Assembly (NCBI GenBank): GCA_018897475.1
Contig: JAHIKS010000116.1
Coordinates: forward strand, 1 to 19,152
Source of the DNA: Candidatus Altarchaeota archaeon
GTDB taxonomy: Archaea > Altiarchaeota > Altiarchaeia > IMC4 > QMZM01
DNA length: 19,152 bases
Reading direction: 5' to 3'
Below are positions 1-7,207 of the stretch, in pieces; position 1 is the first letter of the stretch, and every line of letters begins with the position of its first letter. The position numbers and the translations under genes are program-made. The notes under the pieces are model-generated. The model saw only the letters and a list, made by a program, of their open reading frames with translations, did no database searches and was not told where the DNA came from.

Positions 1-252
1 ATGAAACTGAGCAAAGCCGATCCTACTGGGAAGGAAAGGCCCCTGCGAAGTGATAGAATCAGGAAGGTTCTGATTAAAAATAACTTCAGTCACATAGAGG
101 TATATCACCACGGATTTATCGCTCCATTGACAGTTCCATTTATCCGTTTCAAATTCTTAATTAATATTCTTGAACGTGTAGACCGACTATTTGAAAACAC
201 GCCATTACACCGTCTTTGTCTCAGGTGGACGATTCATGCCAAAAAAGGATAA
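1..252 (+). CDS. C-terminal fragment of a probable class I SAM-dependent methyltransferase (5' end outside window)
   Basis: The frame is open from the left edge to a TAA at 250-252. The ATG at position 1 need not be the true start. The 83 visible residues resemble the last strands of a class I methyltransferase: a stretch like 'ERPLRSDRIRKVLIKNNFSHIEV' (helix, then a strand after the family's 'LL..aGF' position) and a final strand ending in 'WTIHAKKG', as such enzymes often end in '...AKK'. The SAM-binding motifs would lie upstream and are not visible. The next gene starts 8 nt after the stop, so co-transcription is likely. Base composition is clearly lower in G+C than the genes that follow (61-120 has 21 G/C of 60), which suggests a different history. 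Family assignment is an inference from a short tail. Confidence 0.55.
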   Translation: MKLSKADPTGKERPLRSDRIRKVLIKNNFSHIEVYHHGFIAPLTVPFIRFKFLINILERVDRLFENTPLHRLCLRWTIHAKKG

Positions 253-260
253 CATTTGCT

Positions 261-1622
261 ATGAAACTAATGCTGCTTAACCCTCCTGCGAAGGAGAAGT
301 ACGTGAAGGAGTCCAGGTGCCAGCACCGGGCAGCAGTCTTTCAGTCAGTCTACCCCCCGATGACCCTTGCATACATAGCCTCTCTCACAAGGAACGAGAA
401 CGACATCATGCTCATCGACGCAATCGGCGACGAAATCTCCGAGAGGGACGTTATCCACACGGTTCAGGAATTCGACCCCGACCTGATTATCGTCAATACA
501 ACCACCCCGACAATCAACAACGACCTTGAGGTACTCAGAAAGCTGAAGAAGGTATCCCGATTCAAATCCGCAATGTTCGGAGTGCATGCAACGCACTTCG
601 CCAAGGAGCTGATTAAAACGCCGCAGCTCGACATAGTGATAAAGGGCGAGCCCGAAATCACTTCCTATGAGCTGACAAGGAAAGACCTCAAGGATGTTGT
701 GGGCATAATCTACAAGGAAGGCGACAAGGTCAGGGAGAACCCCGACCGCGAGCCGCTGGACGTCAATACCCTGCCCTTCCCTGCATGGGACCTGGTAAAG
801 CTGGAGAACTACCGCATGCCAATCATAGCCGAGAGCTACGTCCTCCTCGCCACGGGAAGGGGCTGCCCCTACGACTGCTCGTTCTGTGTGTCGACCTCCT
901 ACTACGGAAAGAAGTTCCGCTGCAGGGAGGTTGACTCAGTGATAAGGGAAATCCACTACGCCAAATCCCTCGGCATCAGGAACTTCTTCTTCTTTGTCGA
1001 GACCTTCACACTCAACAAGAAGTTCGTCATGGAGCTCTGCGACAGAATCATCGACGAAAAGCTCGACATCCGCTGGGTGTGCAACTCCAGGGTCGATACC
1101 GTAACCCAGGAGATGTTCGACGTCATGAAGAGGGCGGGCTGCTGGCTCATCTCCTTCGGCATAGAGAGCAGCAGCCAGAAGATCCTGGACAACGTCAAGA
1201 AGGGAATAACGCCTGAGCAGTCCAAAAAGGCCGTGAAGATGGCCCACCGCGCAGGCATAGCAACCATAGGGCACTTTGTCTTCGGCCTTCCCGGCGAGAC
1301 CGGGGATTCCATAAAGCAGACGATAAGATTCGCCAGGAAAATCCCCCTGAACTTCGCGGAGTTCTATATCGCAACCCCATTCCCCGGCTCCGAATTATTC
1401 AACGAGATGGACGGCAGAAGCTACGACGAAATCAACTGGGACGAGCTGGAATACTCCCACCAGAACCTGTGCAAGGAGCTGAACCTGGAGAAATTCAGAA
1501 AGAGGGCATACATGCAGTTCTACCTCCGGCCATGGTTAATCCTCAGGGACATCCGGCTATTTGGTATTGGAAACCTCCCCAAACTGGTGGTCGGCGGCAT
1601 CAGGTTCCTGACGACCATCTAA
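261..1622 (+). CDS. B12-binding-domain radical SAM protein
   Basis: A 453-residue protein. Residues 1 to about 150 ('MKLMLLNPP...', 'YPPMTLAYIASL', 'DIMLIDAIG', 'DPDLIIVNTTTPT') are typical of the cobalamin-binding Rossmann domain of class B radical SAM enzymes. I see no DxHxxG cobalamin His motif, which is common in this subgroup. The radical SAM core follows, with the CxxxCxxC cluster ligands C202, C206 and C209 in 'ATGRGCPYDCSFC', then 'SFGIESSSQKIL' and 'GHFVFGLPGET', which line the barrel in this family. Such enzymes often methylate unactivated carbon or rearrange lipid and sugar substrates; the actual substrate is unknown. I chose the ATG at 261, because an in-frame ATG at 216 overlaps the previous gene and adds 15 residues ahead of the conserved 'LLNPP' strand. 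A weak AGGA at 246-249 precedes it. Downstream carbamoyltransferase and glycosyltransferase genes suggest glycan or glycolipid tailoring. Confidence 0.88.
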   Translation: MKLMLLNPPAKEKYVKESRCQHRAAVFQSVYPPMTLAYIASLTRNENDIMLIDAIGDEISERDVIHTVQEFDPDLIIVNTTTPTINNDLEVLRKLKKVSRFKSAMFGVHATHFAKELIKTPQLDIVIKGEPEITSYELTRKDLKDVVGIIYKEGDKVRENPDREPLDVNTLPFPAWDLVKLENYRMPIIAESYVLLATGRGCPYDCSFCVSTSYYGKKFRCREVDSVIREIHYAKSLGIRNFFFFVETFTLNKKFVMELCDRIIDEKLDIRWVCNSRVDTVTQEMFDVMKRAGCWLISFGIESSSQKILDNVKKGITPEQSKKAVKMAHRAGIATIGHFVFGLPGETGDSIKQTIRFARKIPLNFAEFYIATPFPGSELFNEMDGRSYDEINWDELEYSHQNLCKELNLEKFRKRAYMQFYLRPWLILRDIRLFGIGNLPKLVVGGIRFLTTI

Positions 1623-1624
1623 TC

Positions 1625-1634
1625 AAAATTTAAA
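1625..1634 (+). promoter_or_regulatory. Probable TATA box for the carbamoyltransferase gene
   Basis: An A/T-only decamer (AAAATTTAAA) lies just after the stop of the radical SAM gene, in otherwise C-rich surroundings. Its centre is about 31 nt before the ATG at 1661, so a transcript starting ~26 nt downstream would have a leader of only about 5 nt. There is no good ribosome binding site before that ATG, which fits leaderless translation. This is inference from spacing only. Confidence 0.45.
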
Positions 1635-1660
1635 CCCCCAATCGCAATTCTTACTCTAAA

Positions 1661-3358
1661 ATGTACGTTCTCGGCATATGGGACGGTCACGACGCTGGCG
1701 CTGCGATAGTCAGGGACAACAAGATTCTCGTGGCAGTCAATGAAGAGAGATTCACGAAGAAGAAGCTGGACATCGGTTTCCCTGAGAATTCTGTAAAGGA
1801 GTGCCTGAAATTCACGAACCTCAAGCCCACCCACATCCAGAAGATTGCCGTCACGACTACTGATTTTGCAAAGACCCTCACCCGTCTTGTCCCCGGCATG
1901 AAGGACAAGTACTACCTCTTCCGCAGGAGGAAGGTTGAGAAGCCCCGGCTGGACGAATCCAGGAGGCACTTCAAATACACGGCCACCGAGATAAAGGAGC
2001 TTCCCCTCTGCAGGAAGCTGAGCAACATCTACTTCAAAGGCCATCTGAACAGCCTTGGTTTCAGGGACTATGAGATTCACTGGGTGGACCACCACGCCGC
2101 CCATGCGGCGGCAGCAGCCATCTGCAGCGGCTTTGACAAGGCCCTTGCCATAACCCTGGACGGGGTCGGAGACGCCCTTTCAGGCACAGTGAACATCTTC
2201 GAGGAAGGGGAGATAAAGAGAATCTCATCCATCCCCGCAAGGGACTCCTTTGGAATCTTCTACGAGCAGATAACCACTCTCCTTGGCATGAGAGAGCTTG
2301 AGGACGAAGGAAAGGTAATGGCCCTGGCCGACTTCGCCTACCAGGTTCCTGACGAGGAAAACAAGCTCATAGACTTCTTCGAGGTCGACGGGCTCCAGGT
2401 AAAATGCAAATACTCGACCATCGGGAAATACTCCCGGCTCAAGAAGATTCTCTGGAACACGCCCCGGGAGGAGCTGGCGTTCATGGCCCAGCGGACCATT
2501 GAGAAGCACATAACTCAGCTCTTCAAGAACGCAATTGATGAGACAGGCATAAAGAACGTCTGCTGGTCCGGCGGAATCGCCTCCAACATCAAGGTCAATC
2601 TCAAGGTAAGGCAGGAATCCGGCATGAAGGACTGGTTCGTCTTCCCCCACATGGGCGACGGCGGTTTAGCGGCAGGGGCTGCCCTCTACCTGTGCCTCCA
2701 GGAGGTCGGCAAGCCCGCCAGGAGGCTCGAGAACGCATACCTCGGCAACGAATTTTCCAACAACGAGATAGAGGAATCCCTCAGGAAGTACAGGAAGAAG
2801 GTAAGCTTCGAATACCGGGAGGACATAGCCAAGTACGCCGGCGAATACCTGGCCAACGGAAATTTCATGCTCTGGTACCAGGGCAGGATGGAGTTCGGTC
2901 CCCGTGCTCTTGGCAACCGCTCCATAATCGCCCCATCATCCCCCATAGAAATCAAGGACAAGCTGAACCTCCAGATAAAGAAGCGCTCATGGTTCCAGCC
3001 ATTTTGTCCCTCCCTCCTGGAGGAACACGCCAAGAAGATATTCTCTGATGTTGACTCATACGACCGGTTCATGACCATGGGCTACTGGACAAGGCCGGAA
3101 ATCCGGGACAAGGTCATCTCGGTAATTAATGTTGATGGTTCTGCAAGGCCGCAGATGCTGGGTGACGAGAATCCCAGATTCAGGGAGCTCCTGAAAACCG
3201 TAGCCAAGAAGACCGGCCTCGGCGTCATCTTGAACACCAGCTTCAATCTGCACGGCTACCCCATAGTCAACACCCCGGAAGATGCAGTGGACATGATGCT
3301 TAATTCAAAGGCCCCCGCAATGGCTGTCGGCAACTTCCTGGTAGAGATTAAGAAATAA
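1661..3358 (+). CDS. Carbamoyltransferase, NodU/CmcH/TobZ family
   Basis: At 565 residues this is the usual length for the family, which transfers a carbamoyl group from carbamoyl phosphate, through an adenylated intermediate, to a hydroxyl of a sugar or antibiotic. The N-terminal ASKHA/Kae1-like domain starts 'MYVLGIWDGHDAGAAIV.DNKILVAVNEERFT'. It carries the metal-site pattern 'HHAAHAAAA' (H144, H145, H148), the 'ITLDGVGD' phosphate loop and 'CWSGGIASN' with 'HMGDGGLAAGAA'. The C-terminal carbamoyl-transfer domain has the signature 'GRMEFGPRALGNRS' (residues 408-421) and ends with 'LNTSFNLHGYPIVNTPEDA'. All key blocks appear intact. The gene is followed after 1 nt by a membrane glycosyltransferase, so the acceptor is likely a sugar on a surface glycan or lipid-linked oligosaccharide. 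That acceptor is inferred. Confidence 0.92.
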   Translation: MYVLGIWDGHDAGAAIVRDNKILVAVNEERFTKKKLDIGFPENSVKECLKFTNLKPTHIQKIAVTTTDFAKTLTRLVPGMKDKYYLFRRRKVEKPRLDESRRHFKYTATEIKELPLCRKLSNIYFKGHLNSLGFRDYEIHWVDHHAAHAAAAAICSGFDKALAITLDGVGDALSGTVNIFEEGEIKRISSIPARDSFGIFYEQITTLLGMRELEDEGKVMALADFAYQVPDEENKLIDFFEVDGLQVKCKYSTIGKYSRLKKILWNTPREELAFMAQRTIEKHITQLFKNAIDETGIKNVCWSGGIASNIKVNLKVRQESGMKDWFVFPHMGDGGLAAGAALYLCLQEVGKPARRLENAYLGNEFSNNEIEESLRKYRKKVSFEYREDIAKYAGEYLANGNFMLWYQGRMEFGPRALGNRSIIAPSSPIEIKDKLNLQIKKRSWFQPFCPSLLEEHAKKIFSDVDSYDRFMTMGYWTRPEIRDKVISVINVDGSARPQMLGDENPRFRELLKTVAKKTGLGVILNTSFNLHGYPIVNTPEDAVDMMLNSKAPAMAVGNFLVEIKK

Positions 3359-3359
3359 A

Positions 3360-5195
3360 ATGGGTTCTAAACTGGGCAACATCCTGGCGGGAATCCTCCC
3401 CCCCATAATCGCCGTAAACATCCTCGCAATCATCGTATACCTCGTTGTCACTCAGAAGGACATCGGTATAACCTCCACTAGGCTCATGGAAATCCTGCCC
3501 TGGTTCTTCCTGGTGAATTTCATACTCATCCTCATTTTGCTCGTGCTAAACGCCGGGAGATTCAGCCAGGAATTCTCAGGCGTCAGCAACAAGACGTGGT
3601 TCTGGCTGATAGCCATAGTAATCCTTGGGTTCTTCATGCGGGAATTCGTCGTTGACCACACGCACAGGATATTCTTCGACGAGGACCTCTACTCCGGCAT
3701 AGGGAATTCCATAGCCAGGGAATTCAGGGCCATAATGTGCAACTACGGCACCCCCACAGAATGCAGGGAGGGAATCCTCAACAAGGACCCCTCCGGATGG
3801 CCCTTTCTCCTTGCGGTATTCTACTGGGTCTTCGGTTCTGCAGAAAAAATCGCATTCATCGTCTCCGTCCTTATCGCAACCGTTTCCATAGCCTTGGTAT
3901 TCCTGGTGGTCTATTTCCTGAGCAGGAACGAGACCGCCGGCCTCTATGCCTCCCTGCTATTCGCCCTGACACCCGCCCATCTCATATGGTCGGGCTCCAT
4001 TGCTACTGAGGTCCCGTTCGCGTTCTTCTCCCTGCTGACAATCCTTGCATATCTTCTCTATTTCGAGAGCCACTCACTGAAAGCACACATCCTGGGAGCA
4101 GCACTCCTTGCATATACTGTGCAGATAAGGCCAGAGGGCATAATCTTCATAGGGGCAATTGCCCTGATGTTTCCGCTGTTTGAAAGCAATCTCCTTAAAA
4201 AACTGCCCAGCTGGAAATTCTGGCTCCCCTGGATACTGCTGTTCGTTCTTCTCACCCCCCATCTCATGCAGACCTACTCAAACAGGGGTGGCAACTGGGG
4301 CGCCCCCTCCGGAGAGAAGCTTGGCTGGAGATACGTCGACGGAAACCTCACAAAGAACACGCTCTTCTGGTACAGCGGCGAGATGCACCCCCTATTCTTC
4401 ACGTTCCTTGCTATTATCGGGGCAGTCTATCTCCTCAGGGAGAAGAAGAACCTCCTGTTCAACCTGGCCTGGTTCTTCATCTTCTTTACCCTCTTCGTGT
4501 TCTTCTATGCCGGTAGCGTCGACAACGGAGGCATTGGCTTCAGGTTCATCAACCTCTACTGCGCCCCTGTTGCAATCCTCGGCGGCTATGGGGCATTCAT
4601 GCTGCACAAGATTCTTTCGAAGGGCTTGAGGTCAGAGAAAATAGTCGCCATCCTGATGATAGTCCTCATCTCAACCTCATTCCTCTTCCTGTCCAATTTC
4701 CCCTACAAAACCCTCGTCGATATGCTCGGCAACCCAAAGCCGGGAACCAGGCACTTCCTGACAAACGAGAACCAGTACCCGCCCGTCAAGGGCCCCATGA
4801 ACCTCACCTATTCAAGAGTAGTCTCTTTCATCCTTACCCCCGACAAGCAGGCCCAGTACGCAAGGGACATGCACGACATCCTCGTCATGCCGAGCATGGA
4901 CAGAATCAGTAACGACTGCTGGGTGATGACACACAACCCCAGTGTCTTCCTCGTAGAGGGAAAAAATTCCCTACAGGCCTGGTACGGAACCAACGACCCC
5001 GTCATGAACCGCCTCTTCAACGAAACCAACTGCGTCATGTGGCTCGAGGGCGCCTGGTGCGTCGTCTCGCCACAGCATCGGGAAGGCACCTGCAAGAACA
5101 TGCACAACAAATATAATCTGACGGTCGTCGACAGCTACACCCGGCCCGAGAACACGGAGCAGGTCTTCAATCTATACATGGTGAACAGAAAGTAG
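3360..5195 (+). CDS. Multi-pass membrane glycosyltransferase, GT39/ArnT-like
   Basis: A 611-residue membrane protein. Hydrophobic segments that look like membrane helices run from about residue 10 to 450 (for example 12-30, 46-65, 79-93, 165-187, 194-210, 219-234, 244-254, 259-274, 286-299, 346-359, 366-384, 398-414, 427-446). After the third helix comes the acidic loop 'DHTHRIFFDEDLYSGIGNSIA' (D107-E108-D109), at the place where GT39-type (PMT/ArnT) enzymes hold their catalytic Asp/Glu. A second acidic residue lies in 'GSIATEVPFAFFSL' (E217). These enzymes use a polyprenyl-phosphate sugar and act on the outer face of the membrane. Residues ~450-611 form an extra-cytoplasmic domain with four cysteines close to its end, possible disulfides. 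The start follows the carbamoyltransferase stop by 1 nt, so the two are co-expressed. The 3' end overlaps the convergent ATP-grasp gene by 29 nt. Sugar and acceptor are unknown. Confidence 0.82.
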   Translation: MGSKLGNILAGILPPIIAVNILAIIVYLVVTQKDIGITSTRLMEILPWFFLVNFILILILLVLNAGRFSQEFSGVSNKTWFWLIAIVILGFFMREFVVDHTHRIFFDEDLYSGIGNSIAREFRAIMCNYGTPTECREGILNKDPSGWPFLLAVFYWVFGSAEKIAFIVSVLIATVSIALVFLVVYFLSRNETAGLYASLLFALTPAHLIWSGSIATEVPFAFFSLLTILAYLLYFESHSLKAHILGAALLAYTVQIRPEGIIFIGAIALMFPLFESNLLKKLPSWKFWLPWILLFVLLTPHLMQTYSNRGGNWGAPSGEKLGWRYVDGNLTKNTLFWYSGEMHPLFFTFLAIIGAVYLLREKKNLLFNLAWFFIFFTLFVFFYAGSVDNGGIGFRFINLYCAPVAILGGYGAFMLHKILSKGLRSEKIVAILMIVLISTSFLFLSNFPYKTLVDMLGNPKPGTRHFLTNENQYPPVKGPMNLTYSRVVSFILTPDKQAQYARDMHDILVMPSMDRISNDCWVMTHNPSVFLVEGKNSLQAWYGTNDPVMNRLFNETNCVMWLEGAWCVVSPQHREGTCKNMHNKYNLTVVDSYTRPENTEQVFNLYMVNRK

Positions 5196-6348
5196 AGAGG
5201 ACATGTCCTGCCCCCTTCTTCAGCATATCCGTGACCTCCTCATTACCCCTTCCCTCCGCGAATACGCTGCATACCGGCTCATGGGCCCGGATTACCGAGC
5301 CGTCGGGCGGGACATCTGCAACATCCTCTGCTTTGCCAAGCCCGTCTATTATAACCCCCCCGTCCGCAAAAATAATCCCCTTCCCGAAGCACCTGCCGGA
5401 CCTGAATTCCTTTGTCTCCAACTCCCCGTTAATCGCATCCATATGCTTCTCAACGAGATTAATCCTTCTGTACCTCTCAACGCACTCGAGCGTGTCCTGG
5501 AGCCTTGGGTTTATCTCCATGAAGTATAGCCTATCGCCTGACATAATATAGTCTATCCCAACAGACCCCAGTAGCCCCGCCTTCGATATTATCCTCTCCG
5601 AGAGCTCGGCAATCTTCTCATTCATCCCCGAGTCCAGCGGCACAAGATTCCCGCAGTATGTGAATTCCTTCATCGCATTGAATTCCCCCGTTCCTATCAG
5701 CTGCCGGTTCACCGATATGGCAAGGGAATTCTTCCCGTCGGAGAGAACGGAAGCGCTCACCGGGATTCCATCCACACACCTTTGTAGCAGCAGCTCCCTT
5801 CCGCTCTCAAAGGCCCACTCCTTGTTCTCAACATCTGCAATGTCCCTGAGAAGGTGCTGCCCCACCCCGCCCCCCTCATAGGGCGACTTCAGGACGGCGG
5901 GAAAACCAATCCTCTCCATGGCACTATTCAGCTCATCAACAGAATCAACAACAACAGTCTCGGGGAATTCCGCCCCAACATCTCTCAATATCTTCTCCAG
6001 GCTCTTCCAGGTCTTGACCCTTTCAACTTTTCCAGAACCATTCCCAAGGATCTCGAACTCCCTCTCCAGCCCCCTGAGCAGATGGACGTTGCAGCCCATT
6101 ACCGAGGTTGGGATTACCAAATCCACCAGCCCTGAAAGCTTCTCAATGGCAAGGTCAACCAGCGCCTCGGCAGAATACTCCCCTCCCAGGTCAGGCCCCA
6201 GGGGATTCCGCTGCATGGAGAACACCCTGTCCTCAGCCAGCTCCAAATCAGTATCTGGGTAATAGCCCGCAAGATATACGTCAAGCCCCGCCCTCTGCGC
6301 TGACTCTGCAATGGCCCTTGAATTCAGTCCCACAATCCCTACATCCAT
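5167..6348 (-). CDS. ATP-grasp domain protein (predicted carboxylate-amine ligase, COG2232-like)
   Basis: 393 residues from the ATG at 6348. A pre-ATP-grasp Rossmann-like part (residues 1-110, 'MDVGIVGLNSRAIAESAQRAGLDVYLAGYYPDTDL') is followed by the ATP-grasp fold. It has the glycine-rich nucleotide loop 'FPAVLKSPYEGGGVG' (149-163, K154), 'YCGNLVPLDSG' (231-241) and the metal-binding strand 'LYFMEINPRLQDTLE' (E278, N280). Family members join a carboxylate to an amine or thiol through an acyl phosphate. The related archaeal group of predicted ATP-dependent carboligases includes enzymes of cofactor synthesis, but I cannot assign a substrate. A GTG 15 nt upstream (6363) is possible; the ATG is preferred because a TATA-like box lies 25-26 nt before it and the Rossmann strand begins there. 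The C-terminus ends in 'FCSPCID', a CxxC tail encoded within the overlap with the convergent glycosyltransferase gene. Confidence 0.8.
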   Translation of the reverse strand: MDVGIVGLNSRAIAESAQRAGLDVYLAGYYPDTDLELAEDRVFSMQRNPLGPDLGGEYSAEALVDLAIEKLSGLVDLVIPTSVMGCNVHLLRGLEREFEILGNGSGKVERVKTWKSLEKILRDVGAEFPETVVVDSVDELNSAMERIGFPAVLKSPYEGGGVGQHLLRDIADVENKEWAFESGRELLLQRCVDGIPVSASVLSDGKNSLAISVNRQLIGTGEFNAMKEFTYCGNLVPLDSGMNEKIAELSERIISKAGLLGSVGIDYIMSGDRLYFMEINPRLQDTLECVERYRRINLVEKHMDAINGELETKEFRSGRCFGKGIIFADGGVIIDGLGKAEDVADVPPDGSVIRAHEPVCSVFAEGRGNEEVTDMLKKGAGHVLSTFCSPCID

Positions 6349-6381
6349 ATCATATAATTCCACTCAATCAATAATTAATCT
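6349..6381. promoter_or_regulatory. 33-bp divergent promoter region between ATP-grasp and methyltransferase genes
   Basis: The two genes are transcribed outward from this gap. On the minus strand, TAATTATT (plus-strand positions 6370-6377) is centred 25-26 nt before the ATG at 6348. On the plus strand, ATATCATATAAT (6347-6358) is centred about 29 nt before the ATG at 6382 and itself overlaps the first codon of the opposite gene. Each gene would thus be leaderless or nearly so, and the two initiation complexes could not sit there together. Seen: spacing and A/T boxes. Inferred: promoter function. Confidence 0.5.
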
Positions 6382-7014
6382 ATGAAAGAATGGGACACGA
6401 TTCACAAGGAGAAGTGGAGCAACGTCAACGAGGAGCCTGATCCCGAGGTTGTGAAGCTGATACCAATCCTCATGAGGAACGGGGCCAGGGATGTCCTCGA
6501 CCTTGGTTCAGGAGCGGGAAGGAACACCCTCTATCTCGCAAAGAACGGCTTCAATGTCTCCGCCCTTGACATATCCGAGGTCGCCCTGGAGCGGCTTAAG
6601 GAAAAGGACTCTTCCATCGAGCGGGTTCATGGCGGAATGAATTCCGTCCCGCTGGATGACAGCTCATTAGACTTCGTGCTCTGCACAAGAGTGATTCAGC
6701 ACGGCATAATGCAGGAGATAAGGACGGCAGCCAACGAGATAAAGAGAGTCCTCAGGCCGGGTGGACTCGTCTTCATAATCGTCCCGTCGACAAAGGACCC
6801 GGCCTTCAGCACCGGTAGAGAGATTGAGAAGAACACGAAGGTCGACATCGACCGGCCGGACGGAAACATGCCGCACCACTTCTTCACCAGGGAGGACTTT
6901 GACGACATATTTCCCGACTTCGAAATCGTCGCCCTCACAGAGCGCGACAGAATCAGCACCTTCAACGAGAACAGGCCGACGTGCTCCTGGGACTTTCTGG
7001 GGAGGAAGAAGTAA
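6382..7014 (+). CDS. Class I SAM-dependent methyltransferase
   Basis: At 210 residues this is a complete small methyltransferase of the Methyltransf_11/TehB-like type. The SAM-binding glycine loop is 'VLDLGSGAGRNTLYLA' (38-53), the acidic residue at the end of strand 2 is D63 in 'VSALDIS', the adenine-contact strand is 'SVPLDDSSLDFVLCTRVIQH' (88-107), and the post-motif is 'EIKRVLRPGGLVFIIVPS' (119-136). The C-terminal region ('HHFFTREDFDDIFPDFEIVAL') is the usual end of the fold. Nothing in the sequence fixes the substrate. The divergent ATP-grasp gene shares its promoter region, so the two may act in one pathway. The start is the only good ATG and lies about 29 nt after a TATA-like box. Confidence 0.85.
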   Translation: MKEWDTIHKEKWSNVNEEPDPEVVKLIPILMRNGARDVLDLGSGAGRNTLYLAKNGFNVSALDISEVALERLKEKDSSIERVHGGMNSVPLDDSSLDFVLCTRVIQHGIMQEIRTAANEIKRVLRPGGLVFIIVPSTKDPAFSTGREIEKNTKVDIDRPDGNMPHHFFTREDFDDIFPDFEIVALTERDRISTFNENRPTCSWDFLGRKK

Positions 7015-7021
7015 TTTTTCT
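7015..7021 (+). terminator. Possible oligo-T terminator after the methyltransferase gene
   Basis: Five T residues follow the TAA stop directly, then C and T, with another short T cluster at 7023-7027. Archaeal RNA polymerase often stops at oligo-T runs without a hairpin. The run is short, so this is a weak call. Confidence 0.25.
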
Positions 7022-7047
7022 GTTCTTAATCGGATAGTTCTATACTT

Positions 7048-7105
7048 GTTCTATGCCGAGGTGGCAGTCAGACGACCGTCGGTCGTTACCTGCCACTCGT
7101 AGAAC
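7048..7105 (+). other. 58-nt imperfect hairpin carrying a copy of the tRNA-Ser 5' end (possible structured RNA)
   Basis: Arms pair as follows: GTTCTA (7048-7053) with TAGAAC (7100-7105); after a TGC bulge, CGAGGTGGCAG (7057-7067) with CTGCCACTCG (7090-7099), leaving one bulged G; after a 4x3 internal loop, ACGACC (7072-7077) with GGTCGT (7081-7086) around a GTC triloop. That is about 22 base pairs in 58 nt, no open reading frame makes sense across it, and it sits between a stop codon and a tRNA. Positions 7055-7067 (GCCGAGGTGGCAG) equal the first 13 nt of the tRNA at 7116-7128. The 3' arm can therefore pair either inside the hairpin or, less one bulge, with the tRNA 5' end. Role unknown: a leader structure, a small RNA or a mobile-element footprint are all possible. 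Confidence 0.6.
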
Positions 7106-7115
7106 AGTTCATAAA

Positions 7116-7202
7116 GCCGAGGTGGCAGAGCTTGGACTAACGCGCGGGCCTGGAAAGCTCGTTTCCCTTGTGGAAGCTTGGGTTCGAATCCCAACCTCGG
7201 CG
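7116..7202 (+). tRNA. tRNA-Ser (anticodon GGA)
   Basis: An 87-nt class II tRNA. Acceptor stem GCCGAGG (7116-7122) pairs with CCTCGGC (7195-7201), with discriminator G at 7202. The anticodon stem is CGGGC/GCTCG (7145-7149 with 7157-7161, one G-T pair), and the loop CTGGAAA places GGA at 7152-7154, reading UCC and UCU. A long variable arm (7162-7177) has TTCC/GGAA pairing, the hallmark of serine tRNA. The T arm is TTGGG/CCCAA with loop TTCGAAT (7178-7194). The D arm keeps the invariant GG but has one A-C mismatch in its three-pair stem. No CCA is encoded and I see no intron. It converges with the arfC gene, 5 nt away. No clear TATA box lies at the usual distance before it; the nearest A/T stretch (TTCTATAC, 7038-7045) is before the hairpin. 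Confidence 0.95.
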
Positions 7203-7207
7203 AACAT

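Noticed and set aside
216..260. Upstream ATG for the radical SAM gene
   Set aside because: It overlaps the preceding coding region and adds 15 residues ahead of the conserved first strand; the ATG at 261 fits the family.
6349..6363. GTG start for the ATP-grasp gene
   Set aside because: It would place the TATA-like box only ~10 nt upstream and adds five residues before the natural start of the Rossmann fold.
7055..7067. Remnant second tRNA gene before tRNA-Ser
   Set aside because: Only the first 13 nt match; no anticodon, variable or T arm follows, and the rest forms an unrelated hairpin.
7048..7106. H/ACA guide RNA reading of the hairpin (an ACA occurs at 7104-7106)
   Set aside because: The ACA overlaps the closing stem, the internal loop (4x3) is too small for a guide pocket and no K-turn is evident.
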